This document shows, piece by piece, positions 1 through 6,106 of a DNA stretch of 9,852 bases. Under the pieces are notes generated by a model, which saw only the letters and a program-made list of their open reading frames with translations, ran no database searches and was not told the DNA's origin. This DNA comes from an uncultured Ruminococcus sp. (lineage in GTDB: Bacteria; Bacillota; Clostridia; Oscillospirales; Acutalibacteraceae), in contig CACYCD010000188.1 of NCBI GenBank assembly GCA_902772755.1, positions 1 to 9,852 on the forward strand, read 5' to 3'. A program made the position numbers and the translations under genes. Position 1 is the stretch's first letter; every line of letters begins with the position of its first letter.

Positions 1-2
1 AA

Positions 3-314
3 ATACAGACGGCTGATCCGTTTAATGTGATGACAAAAATCAGGAACGCAGGTGCGATCTTCATCGGAAGCTACAGCTGTGAGGCACTGGGAGATTATTT
101 TGCAGGTCCCAACCACGTTTTGCCGACAAACACTACTGCAAAATTCTTCTCACCTCTTTCTGTTGATGACTTTGTTAAGAAGTCCAGCATCATCTACTAT
201 TCAAAAGAGGCTCTTGAAAAGGTGTATCTTGATGTTGCACAGTTTGCACGCTGTGAGGGTCTCGGTGCTCACGAAAACTCAGCCAGAGTGAGATTTGAAA
301 ATTCAACGAAGTAA
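3..314 (+). CDS. hisD: Histidinol dehydrogenase, C-terminal part (cut by window start)
   Basis: This is the last 103 residues of HisD, the NAD-dependent zinc enzyme that oxidises L-histidinol to L-histidine in the final two steps of histidine synthesis in the cytoplasm. The frame is open to the window edge, so the N-terminal three quarters (the family is about 430 residues) lies outside. Visible family signatures are IQTADPF, KIRNAGAIF, GDYFAGPNHVLPT and EGLGAHENSARVR. The Asp of GDY and the His of GPNH are 7 residues apart, and the His of GAH is 52 residues further on. This is the same spacing as Asp360, His367 and His419 of the E. coli enzyme, so the zinc and active-site residues of this part are intact. 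hisB follows after 9 bases, so the two are in one operon. Residue roles are from family knowledge. Confidence 0.97.
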   Translation: MQTADPFNVMTKIRNAGAIFIGSYSCEALGDYFAGPNHVLPTNTTAKFFSPLSVDDFVKKSSIIYYSKEALEKVYLDVAQFARCEGLGAHENSARVRFENSTK

Positions 315-319
315 GGTGG
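313..319 (+). promoter_or_regulatory. Ribosome binding site of hisB overlapping the hisD stop
   Basis: AAGGTGG lies 4 bases before the GTG start of hisB and shares bases with the hisD TAA stop. This supports the GTG start and suggests coupled translation of the two histidine genes. Confidence 0.7.
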
Positions 320-323
320 AACT

Positions 324-911
324 GTGAATAGGATTGCCAAGGTGGAACGCAATACGGCAGAAACTAAAATATCGCTGGTTCTGAATCTTGACGGAAGCGG
401 TAAAGCGGATATCGACACGGGCATAGGATTTTTTGATCATATGCTCAACGGCTTTGCTAGGCACGGTCTGTTTGACTTGCAGCTGAAAGTAGAGGGTGAT
501 CTGTGCGTAGACAGTCATCATACTATTGAGGACACTGGCATTGTACTGGGCAGGGCGATCAATGAGGCTGTCGGCGATAAGCAGGGTATCAAAAGATATG
601 GAAATTTCCTGCTGCCTATGGATGAAGCTCTTGTGATGTGTGCTGTAGATCTGTCGGGCAGACCGTATTATGTATCTGACTTTCACTTCAATAATGATAT
701 GATGGGCAAGATGGATACTTGTATGGTTGATGAGTTTTTTTATGCAGTTTCCTATTCTGCAATGATGAATCTGCATTTTCTTCAGATGAGAGGCAGGAAC
801 GATCACCATATCTGTGAAGCTGCATTCAAGGCATTTGCCAAGAGCTTGGACGTTGCTACTCAGCCCGATGACAGGATAGAGGGTGTGCTTTCGACCAAGG
901 GTACTATCTGA
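324..911 (+). CDS. hisB: Imidazoleglycerol-phosphate dehydratase
   Basis: This 195-residue protein is HisB, which dehydrates imidazole glycerol phosphate to imidazole acetol phosphate in histidine synthesis. It is the monofunctional form: there is no histidinol-phosphatase domain like that of enteric HisB. The metal-binding repeats are clear: GIGFFDHML (33-41, His39), ARHG (His47), DSHHTIED (63-70, with His65, His66 and Glu69) and NDHHICEAAFKAFA (159-172, with His161, His162 and Glu165). The protein ends in the typical STKGTI. The start is GTG. It is chosen because AAGGTGG at 313-319 lies just upstream, overlapping the hisD stop codon, and the protein then begins where the family does. Translational coupling to hisD is likely. 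No further his gene follows; a secreted-protein gene comes next after 144 bases. Confidence 0.97.
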   Translation: MNRIAKVERNTAETKISLVLNLDGSGKADIDTGIGFFDHMLNGFARHGLFDLQLKVEGDLCVDSHHTIEDTGIVLGRAINEAVGDKQGIKRYGNFLLPMDEALVMCAVDLSGRPYYVSDFHFNNDMMGKMDTCMVDEFFYAVSYSAMMNLHFLQMRGRNDHHICEAAFKAFAKSLDVATQPDDRIEGVLSTKGTI

Positions 912-980
912 TTGTTAATTTAAACAAAATTGTAATCTATTATTTGTTGGTATTGTATAGTATAATTTTTTGATTTCCTA

Positions 981-1009
981 TTTATTTTTATTGGATTATA
1001 TGGTATAAT
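981..1009 (+). promoter_or_regulatory. Extended -10 promoter for the cysteine-rich protein gene
   Basis: A perfect TATAAT at 1004-1009 is preceded by TGG at 1001-1003, giving the extended -10 form TGnTATAAT. The hexamer 17 bases upstream (TTTATT, 981-986) is a poor -35 box, which is typical when an extended -10 is present. Transcription would begin near 1016, about 40 bases before the ATG at 1056. The whole 912-1055 gap is very AT-rich. It holds no convincing terminator for the his genes, so some read-through from hisB is possible. Confidence 0.65.
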
Positions 1010-1040
1010 ATCATTGTATTTAGGTTTTAATACTCTATAC

Positions 1041-1046
1041 GGGAGG
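1041..1046 (+). promoter_or_regulatory. Ribosome binding site fixing the start at 1056
   Basis: GGGAGG lies 9 bases before the ATG at 1056. The earlier in-frame ATG at 1014 has no such site, and it would put 14 extra residues in front of a normal signal peptide. The start at 1056 is therefore preferred. Confidence 0.8.
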
Positions 1047-1055
1047 TTGATTGAA

Positions 1056-1643
1056 ATGAAAAAGCTTATCTCAATACTTGCTGTTATGACGGTGGTATTG
1101 ACTTTCTCCGTTGTTAATTTTTCTGCGGCTGTCTGTGTAAATCAGGCAAGCAGTGGTTGCAACTGTGTTTCGGGTTGCAGTGCCTGTGCAGGAGTGCAGG
1201 GGGCTAATCACCTTTCGGTGACAGGCGGTACCTGTTCTGTATGTGGTGGCGGTACTCAGGCAGTTCAGTACGCTCAGCCGGTACAATATGCACAAGCGGT
1301 TACTTATGCTATTCCCGCAATGACTTACGGTACGGCTGTACAGTCTCAGACTTATTGCCCGATGTGCTATTCCACAAGACAGTGCAACTGCAATACAGAT
1401 AATTTTATGAGTCCTGTAGCTCCTGTTTATGTTACACCTGTTTCTTCGCAGACTCCTACGGCAAAGACTGTCAGTGTCAATGACACCGGCGGCGGCAGTG
1501 GCGGCGGTGGCGGAGTATCGATTGTTGATGTAGGCGGCGGTAAGATGTCACCTATCACAGGCGATAACTTCGGTGCAGTTTCTATGCTTGGACTTATGTT
1601 TATGGGAATTGCTTTGTATGCTACCAGAAAACTTGTAAAATAA
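1056..1643 (+). CDS. Secreted cysteine-rich protein with SPITG sortase sorting signal
   Basis: I do not recognise this 195-residue protein as a named family, but its layout is that of a wall-anchored surface protein. Residues 1-25 form a signal peptide (MKK, hydrophobic core, probable cleavage after NFSAA). A cysteine-rich region follows with 11 Cys, mostly in pairs: CNC (35-37), CSAC (41-44), CSVC (60-63), CPMC (101-104) and CNC (110-112). Between the pairs are short Tyr/Gln/Ala repeats (VQYAQ twice, then VTYAI, 70-84). A Pro/Thr/Val-rich stretch and a glycine run (145-151, with more Gly to 163) look like a flexible spacer. The end is SPITGD (165-170), a hydrophobic segment (about 172-190) and RKLVK, the classic sortase sorting signal. 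A sortase gene follows at once, and class B sortases of Clostridia (for example C. difficile SrtB) accept SPxTG-type motifs. The Cys pairs could form disulfides or bind metal; the sequence does not decide. Confidence 0.75.
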   Translation: MKKLISILAVMTVVLTFSVVNFSAAVCVNQASSGCNCVSGCSACAGVQGANHLSVTGGTCSVCGGGTQAVQYAQPVQYAQAVTYAIPAMTYGTAVQSQTYCPMCYSTRQCNCNTDNFMSPVAPVYVTPVSSQTPTAKTVSVNDTGGGSGGGGGVSIVDVGGGKMSPITGDNFGAVSMLGLMFMGIALYATRKLVK

Positions 1644-1652
1644 GATGTGTTC

Positions 1653-1703
1653 AGGGATGTTGGCAAAATAGAGAGTTCCTCACCTGTTTGCCACATCCCT
1701 TTT
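1653..1703 (+). terminator. Hairpin terminator/attenuator between substrate and sortase genes
   Basis: The arms AGGGATGTTGGCAAA (1653-1667) and TTTGCCACATCCCT (1687-1700) pair over 14 bases with a single bulged T. They are followed by TTT at 1701-1703. The hairpin starts 9 bases after the stop codon of the cysteine-rich protein gene and ends just before the sortase ribosome site. The run of U is short, so it may be a leaky terminator or an mRNA-stabilising end rather than a full stop. Either way it would keep sortase expression below that of its presumed substrate. Confidence 0.7.
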
Positions 1704-1711
1704 GAAAGTTG

Positions 1712-1716
1712 CGGAG
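1712..1716 (+). promoter_or_regulatory. Ribosome binding site choosing the sortase start at 1723
   Basis: CGGAG lies 6 bases before the ATG at 1723. The in-frame TTG at 1702 and ATG at 1717 overlap the terminator tail or this site itself, so they are less likely starts. Confidence 0.6.
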
Positions 1717-1722
1717 ATGTAT

Positions 1723-2514
1723 ATGGAGAAAGAGAAAAATTCAAAGTCCAATAAAAAGCTGTGGTTGACCGTACTTATAGTTTCCGTTTTGGTGATTATA
1801 GGTTCGGTTGCTTATATTATTGTAACAAACCTGCAGGGCGATACTGATGATCTGGCTCAGGAGGTAAAAAAACCTATGATGCTGGACGACAACAAGCCCG
1901 ATGCAAAGAGAAAAGCTAAAAACCCCATTGATTTTAAAAAGTTGAAGAAGATAAACAAGGATATTGTAGCGTGGATAACCATTGACGACACAAACATTGA
2001 CTATCCTGTTTTGAGAACTCCCTCGACCGATCAGTCGTACTATCTGCACAGAGATTATAAAAAGCAGTATCTGTATGCAGGTTCCATATATATGGAAAGC
2101 TATAACGAGCCGGATTTTACGGATAAGGATACCATTCTTTACGGTCACAATATGGCAAACGGCTCTATGTTTGCCGATCTGCACAAGTTTGAGGATGAAA
2201 ATTTTTTCAAGAAGCATGATACATACCATATTTACACCCCAGACAGCATAAAGACCTACAAGGTATATTCGGCTTATGAGTTTGACAACAGGCATATCAA
2301 CAACTGCTTTGAGCATTTTGTTGACAATAAGGTATTCAAGGAGTATATCAGTTACAGCCTTAACCCCAAAAATGCCATTCTCAAAAACGTGAGAAAGGGA
2401 AGTAAGGTGACAATAAAGGACAAGCTTGTTACCCTGAGTACCTGCACAAACTACAGACCGCAAAACAGATATTTAGTACAAGGTGTTTTGATAGAAGATG
2501 AACCCGCAGAATAA
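1723..2514 (+). CDS. Class B-type sortase (membrane cysteine transpeptidase)
   Basis: This 263-residue sortase cleaves a sorting motif in secreted proteins and joins them to the cell wall on the outer face of the membrane. It has a basic N-terminus, one membrane segment (about 13-35) and an extracellular catalytic domain. All three catalytic residues are visible: His142 in LYGHN, Cys241 in TLSTC and Arg249 in NRYLVQG. The class B assignment rests on the family phrases DKDTILYGHNMANGSMFADL and FFKKHDTYHIYTPD and on the helical insertion (about 185-215) before the last strands. The gene sits directly behind an SPITG-bearing protein gene, its most likely substrate. The next gene starts inside its last 17 bases, so the two are translated together. 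I leave the symbol blank because srtB is used for several non-equivalent enzymes. Start chosen by the CGGAG site at 1712-1716. Confidence 0.94.
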   Translation: MEKEKNSKSNKKLWLTVLIVSVLVIIGSVAYIIVTNLQGDTDDLAQEVKKPMMLDDNKPDAKRKAKNPIDFKKLKKINKDIVAWITIDDTNIDYPVLRTPSTDQSYYLHRDYKKQYLYAGSIYMESYNEPDFTDKDTILYGHNMANGSMFADLHKFEDENFFKKHDTYHIYTPDSIKTYKVYSAYEFDNRHINNCFEHFVDNKVFKEYISYSLNPKNAILKNVRKGSKVTIKDKLVTLSTCTNYRPQNRYLVQGVLIEDEPAE

Positions 2515-3886
2515 TGAAGATAAAGACAAAAATTTAATATCTGATGACTCTGCCATTATTTCAGAAAGAGATGACTTTCAGGATAATGTAAAGGAAGAAC
2601 ATCACCATTCCCATCACAGAAGATCAAGCCTGTATATTGCCGAGTCAAAAAGCTATGACATAGCTACGGGAATGAGCAAGCGTTCCCACGGCAGCAGAAG
2701 CAGTTCTTCAAAAAAGAAAAAGAAAAGAAAGAATGCAAAACAGGTAATCCTAATAGTAGCTTCATCTGTTTTGGGTTTGCTGGCGGTGCTTTCTGCGGTG
2801 GTGGCGATACTTTACAATCTCGGCTATGCAGACCTCACGGAAAAAAGCGGTATGAACCTTGCTCCGCCCAAGGGTGTAGATGTTGTCAACAAAGGTTCTT
2901 ACATCAAATACAGAGGCAATTCGTATAAATACAGGGACACTATTACGTCTGTTCTGTTTATGGGTATAGATAAAAAGGAAAAGCTCGGTACTGATGACGG
3001 AGTTGTCGGTACGGGAGGTCAGGCGGACGCACTCTATCTGGTGGCTGTTGATACTGCCTCGGGCAGCACCACTACTTTTCAGGTCAGCCGTTCTGCTATG
3101 TGCGATGTTGACATTTATTCTGCGACAGGTGAATTTATAGCGACAAAAAAAGAACAGGTCTGTCTTTCGTATGCCTACGGTGACGGTCTTGAAACCAGTG
3201 CAGAGAACTGCATAAAGTCAATGAGGAGAATCTTCTACGGTCTGCCAATCGCTCAGACCTACCTCTCTATGGACATAGACGGCATAAGTGCGATAAATGA
3301 CTCCATAGGTGGTGTGACTGTAGTATCTCCGGTTACCTATGAGAAATATAAAAAAGGTAAGACCTACGAGCTTCATGGCAAAGAAGCTGAGGATTTTGTT
3401 CGTTTGAGAAGTCATACTCAGGTCAGTGGCAACTCGAACCGTATGGAGAGGCAAAAAGCATATCTTGATTCCTTTGTAAAGAAAGCTGTCGATATGACAC
3501 GGGAAAATATCTCTACTCCTGTTGATATATACAACGGAGCCGACGCATACACATTTTCAAATTTTACGGCGGCAAAGGTCAGCTATCTTGCTTTGAGTCT
3601 CATTAACAAGGGTGTGGAGAACGCCGACATTCAAAAAGTTCCTTCCACTGATAAAAAGGGTAAGCTGTTTGTGGAGAGCTACATCAATGACGAAAAGTTT
3701 TTTGAAATGATAGTCAACACCTTCTATGAGGTGTGTGACGACAGAGAGCTGTCCGCAGCCACAAAAATGACTGATGCAGATGAAAGCCTGTTTGACGGCA
3801 TAGTCATTCCGATAGTGGGTATAATACTCGCTTTGGTATTGGTATTGACAGTGATAATTATTTTCCTTAAGAAAAAATTAAGATAG
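2498..3886 (+). CDS. LytR-CpsA-Psr (LCP) family protein with two membrane segments
   Basis: This 462-residue protein resembles the LCP enzymes, which move lipid-linked glycopolymers onto the peptidoglycan of Gram-positive bacteria. The N-terminal 80 residues should be cytoplasmic and are odd: acidic, then His-rich (HHHSHH, 35-40), then Ser-rich, with a run of Lys (72-76). A membrane segment (about 82-106) and the LCP core (about 150-330) follow. Core residues that match known phosphate or lipid contacts are Asp158 (MGID), Asp177 (QADALYLV), Arg198 (QVSR), Arg302 and Arg304 (VRLR), and Arg315 with Gln319 (NRMERQ). Departures are Lys for the usual Arg after GxD, QAD for RSD, and Arg-Ser for the usual Arg-Asp. 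The family normally has one membrane segment; here a second one (about 434-457) ends the protein before KKKLR. It overlaps the sortase gene by 17 bases, suggesting a shared role in surface assembly. Its activity is inferred. Confidence 0.85.
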   Translation: MNPQNNEDKDKNLISDDSAIISERDDFQDNVKEEHHHSHHRRSSLYIAESKSYDIATGMSKRSHGSRSSSSKKKKKRKNAKQVILIVASSVLGLLAVLSAVVAILYNLGYADLTEKSGMNLAPPKGVDVVNKGSYIKYRGNSYKYRDTITSVLFMGIDKKEKLGTDDGVVGTGGQADALYLVAVDTASGSTTTFQVSRSAMCDVDIYSATGEFIATKKEQVCLSYAYGDGLETSAENCIKSMRRIFYGLPIAQTYLSMDIDGISAINDSIGGVTVVSPVTYEKYKKGKTYELHGKEAEDFVRLRSHTQVSGNSNRMERQKAYLDSFVKKAVDMTRENISTPVDIYNGADAYTFSNFTAAKVSYLALSLINKGVENADIQKVPSTDKKGKLFVESYINDEKFFEMIVNTFYEVCDDRELSAATKMTDADESLFDGIVIPIVGIILALVLVLTVIIIFLKKKLR

Positions 3887-3889
3887 TTT

Positions 3890-3920
3890 ATAAACAGTCA
3901 GCATTTTGTTGGCTGTTTAT
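3890..3920 (+). terminator. AT-rich hairpin after the LCP gene
   Basis: The arms ATAAACAGTCAG (3890-3901) and TTGGCTGTTTAT (3909-3920) pair over 12 bases with two G-U pairs, around a 7-base loop. The hairpin begins 4 bases after the LCP stop codon. The following bases (TCTATATTGG) are not a strong U run, so termination may be partial. Confidence 0.55.
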
Positions 3921-3937
3921 TCTATATTGGAATTATT

Positions 3938-3968
3938 TTGACAGGTTAAAATCGTATAATAGTATAAA
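3938..3968 (+). promoter_or_regulatory. Likely promoter for the transglutaminase lipoprotein and pyrKD
   Basis: A perfect TTGACA (3938-3943) is followed by two candidate -10 boxes: TATAAT at 3955-3960 with a spacer of only 11 bases, and TATAAA at 3963-3968 with a spacer of 19. Neither spacer is ideal. The 19-base pairing is the more workable, and the exact start cannot be fixed by eye. No PyrR-type attenuator or other leader fold typical of pyrimidine operons was seen. Confidence 0.45.
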
Positions 3969-4020
3969 AGCACCTCTGACTGCCTGTAGCGGTTTTAAAA
4001 TATTGCTTTGAGGTTGAAAT

Positions 4021-5340
4021 ATGATAAAAAGATTTCTTTCTTTTATAACGGCTGTATGTTTATGCTTTGCAGCGGTGAGCATATCAGGCTGTTCTTTTTG
4101 GAAAATAGATGAAACACCTGTCAACAAGGTCAAGCCCACTGCCCCCAAGGTCGATGACGAGGATTACAAAGACCTGACAGCTGAATATGAGGGTCAGAGT
4201 GAGTATTATGACCCCATAGATATTACCGTAGGCTATGACAATCTGGAAACCGATGAACAGAGAACCTGCTATCAGCTCCTTGACGACTGTGTAGATTCCA
4301 TTTCCGAGGAAGAAAAAGACGGTGTCTACTGTTGCAAGCTCCTCACAATGGATTACGTAATTCTCACAGAAACAGAGATGCGTTTAGTCATAGCGGCATA
4401 CAAGATAGACCATCCGCTGGTGTTCTGGCTCACTGAAAATTTCGGTTACAGCAACACCAACGGCTATACGGCTTTGCAGATGTATAGCTATGAACAGCCA
4501 CAGTCTCTTGCAAATAAGCAGAAAAAGCTCTACGGAAAGATAAATAAGTTTTTAGAATCCGTGCCAAAGGGACTTGATGAATTTAATCGTGAGATAAAAG
4601 CACACGACCACATTATAAAACGCTCAAAGTATGCGGATAATGTCAGCTCTGCTAAGGATGACTATCTTGCATTCACGATTTACGGTGCTTTGGTGAACGG
4701 CAGTGCCGTGTGTGAAGGATATGCGAAGTGTATGGAATATTTTTTGGCAAGACTTGGCATAGAGAGTTACACCGTTGTGGGTATGGGAAGCAAAGAGCTT
4801 CATATGTGGAATGCTGTCAAAATTGACAATAAATGGTACTATGTTGACCCCAGCTGGGACGACGGAAAGGATTATGCACAGTACGATTATTTCAATATCT
4901 CCACCGACTATCTGCTGAAAGACCATTCTCTGTCAAAAACCTTCAACGAATATTCGGAAGAGGAATTAAACGGTGACGGTAACGGAACAGCAACCAATTT
5001 TAACATTACAGTACCGATTTGTGACAGTATGGAAAACAATTATTACGTCCGCACTGCACCACATTTTACCGATCTTTACAGCTATTATGATGAAAATATC
5101 ATCGATTCACTGTTCAGGACAGCCTGCAGGGGAGGGGCGTATTTTCACATTTATATTGACCCTCTGTATTTGGATTACAACACAGCTGTTGAACAGCTGT
5201 TCAATTCAGGCGATCAGCTGTTTTTCGGCTATATAGATTCGGTCAATGCAATGAACCCCTCATATTACATAGACAGAAACAATGTTTACATCATCAAAAA
5301 AGAAAATCTGAATGTAGTAACGGCAAAAATCAATTATTGA
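4021..5340 (+). CDS. Lipoprotein with transglutaminase-like domain
   Basis: The 439-residue protein begins with a lipoprotein signal (lipobox ISGC, Cys24), so it should be lipid-anchored on the outer face of the membrane. An acidic linker (about 40-70) and a probably helical region (about 70-200) lead to a transglutaminase-like core (about 205-300). Its papain-type triad is intact: Cys231 in GSAVCEGYA, His261 in ELHMWNAV and Asp276 in YVDPSWDD. The C-terminal part (about 325-439) is Tyr-rich and unrecognised. Bacterial members of this superfamily can be proteases, peptide cross-linkers or amidases, so the reaction is unknown. Position behind the sortase and LCP genes suggests work on surface proteins or peptidoglycan peptides. 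The start has a good site (GAGGT, 4010-4014, 6 bases away). The stop codon overlaps the ribosome site of pyrK, tying this gene to the pyrimidine genes downstream. Confidence 0.86.
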   Translation: MIKRFLSFITAVCLCFAAVSISGCSFWKIDETPVNKVKPTAPKVDDEDYKDLTAEYEGQSEYYDPIDITVGYDNLETDEQRTCYQLLDDCVDSISEEEKDGVYCCKLLTMDYVILTETEMRLVIAAYKIDHPLVFWLTENFGYSNTNGYTALQMYSYEQPQSLANKQKKLYGKINKFLESVPKGLDEFNREIKAHDHIIKRSKYADNVSSAKDDYLAFTIYGALVNGSAVCEGYAKCMEYFLARLGIESYTVVGMGSKELHMWNAVKIDNKWYYVDPSWDDGKDYAQYDYFNISTDYLLKDHSLSKTFNEYSEEELNGDGNGTATNFNITVPICDSMENNYYVRTAPHFTDLYSYYDENIIDSLFRTACRGGAYFHIYIDPLYLDYNTAVEQLFNSGDQLFFGYIDSVNAMNPSYYIDRNNVYIIKKENLNVVTAKINY

Positions 5341-5344
5341 GGAG
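5339..5344 (+). promoter_or_regulatory. pyrK ribosome binding site overlapping the upstream stop
   Basis: GAGGAG shares its first two bases with the TGA stop of the lipoprotein gene and lies 6 bases before the pyrK ATG. There is no room for a separate promoter here unless it lies inside the lipoprotein gene. Confidence 0.75.
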
Positions 5345-5350
5345 AATTAT

Positions 5351-6106
5351 ATGAAATACGATTCACAAAAATTCCGTGTTTTACACAACAAAGAAATCGC
5401 ACCGGGAATATTTGATATGTGGGTTGAAAACCCTGAATTGGCAGAGCTTGCCAAGCCCGGACAGTTTGCCCACATACTTGTACCCGGCAAAACCCTCAGA
5501 CGTCCTATTTCTATCTGCGAGGCTGACAAGACCTGCCTGCGTTTGGTATATCAAATCAAGGGTGAGGGTACGGAGCTTCTGTCAAAGGTCAGAGTCGGTG
5601 ATGAGCTTGACATAATTGCACCGCTGGGCAACGGCTTTGACATTCGCCCTGACAAGACCTACTGCTTCATCGGCGGCGGCATCGGAGTTCCGCCGATGCT
5701 CTATGCCTCAAAGCAAAAGCAAAAACCCATAGTGATAACGGGCTTTCGCAGTAAACCGCTGGTTATTTTGCAGGGTGATTTCAGAAAAAACAACTGCGAG
5801 CTGTACCTGACCACCGATGACGGCACAGCAGGCAGGAAAGCTTTTGTCACAGATGTGCTGAATGAAGTGCTTGATCAGGTTGACGAGGTATGTGCCTGCG
5901 GTCCTCTGCCTATGCTCAAAGCGATCTCTGCGATTTGTGAAGCTGCCGGCAAGCCCTGTCAGATCAGTCTTGAGGAGAGAATGGGCTGTGGCATAGGTGC
6001 TTGTCTGGTGTGTGCCTGTGCAGTGAGAAAAAACGACGGCTCAACAGATTATGTTCACGTCTGCAAGGACGGTCCCGTATTTGACAGCAAGGAGGTAGTT
6101 TTTTGA
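5351..6106 (+). CDS. pyrK: Dihydroorotate dehydrogenase B, electron-transfer subunit
   Basis: The 251-residue PyrK carries electrons from the PyrD subunit to NAD+ through FAD and a [2Fe-2S] cluster, allowing dihydroorotate oxidation in pyrimidine synthesis. The N-terminal half is the FAD-binding barrel with RRPISI (50-55) and KGEGT (70-74). A pyridine-nucleotide fold follows with GGGIGVPP (108-115) and ACGPLPML (182-189). The C-terminal cluster ligands are Cys213, Cys218, Cys221 and Cys238 in MGCGIGACLVCAC and HVCKDGPVF, the PyrK pattern. Length is normal for the family. It overlaps pyrD by one base (TGATG), so the subunits are made by coupled translation. This pairing defines the class 1B enzyme, which does not need quinone or fumarate and suits an anaerobe. 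Confidence 0.96.
   Translation: MKYDSQKFRVLHNKEIAPGIFDMWVENPELAELAKPGQFAHILVPGKTLRRPISICEADKTCLRLVYQIKGEGTELLSKVRVGDELDIIAPLGNGFDIRPDKTYCFIGGGIGVPPMLYASKQKQKPIVITGFRSKPLVILQGDFRKNNCELYLTTDDGTAGRKAFVTDVLNEVLDQVDEVCACGPLPMLKAISAICEAAGKPCQISLEERMGCGIGACLVCACAVRKNDGSTDYVHVCKDGPVFDSKEVVF
6089..6095 (+). promoter_or_regulatory. pyrD ribosome binding site within pyrK
   Basis: AAGGAGG lies inside the end of pyrK, 10 bases before the ATG at 6106. That ATG shares its A with the pyrK TGA stop. This supports 6106 over the in-frame TTG at 6103. Confidence 0.75.

Noticed and set aside
303..809. 168-codon minus-strand frame opposite hisB
   Set aside because: hisB is unmistakable on the plus strand. The opposing translation is rich in rare-looking composition and has no family signature.
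923..948. AACAAA/TTTGTT hairpin as a terminator after hisB
   Set aside because: It has only six A-T-rich pairs with a 14-base loop, too weak to call a terminator.
961..966. TATAAT as a second promoter upstream of the cysteine-rich protein gene
   Set aside because: There is no usable -35 box at 16-18 bases and no TG extension. AT-rich sequence makes chance TATAAT likely.
1484..1545. GGC/GGT-rich run as a DNA repeat element
   Set aside because: It is explained by the glycine spacer codons of the surface protein (TGGGSGGGGG and VGGGK) in frame.
1741..2463. Long open frame (240 codons) on the minus strand opposite the sortase gene
   Set aside because: It lies wholly antisense to a well-supported sortase with all catalytic residues. 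Its translation shows no recognisable domain, so it is a shadow frame.
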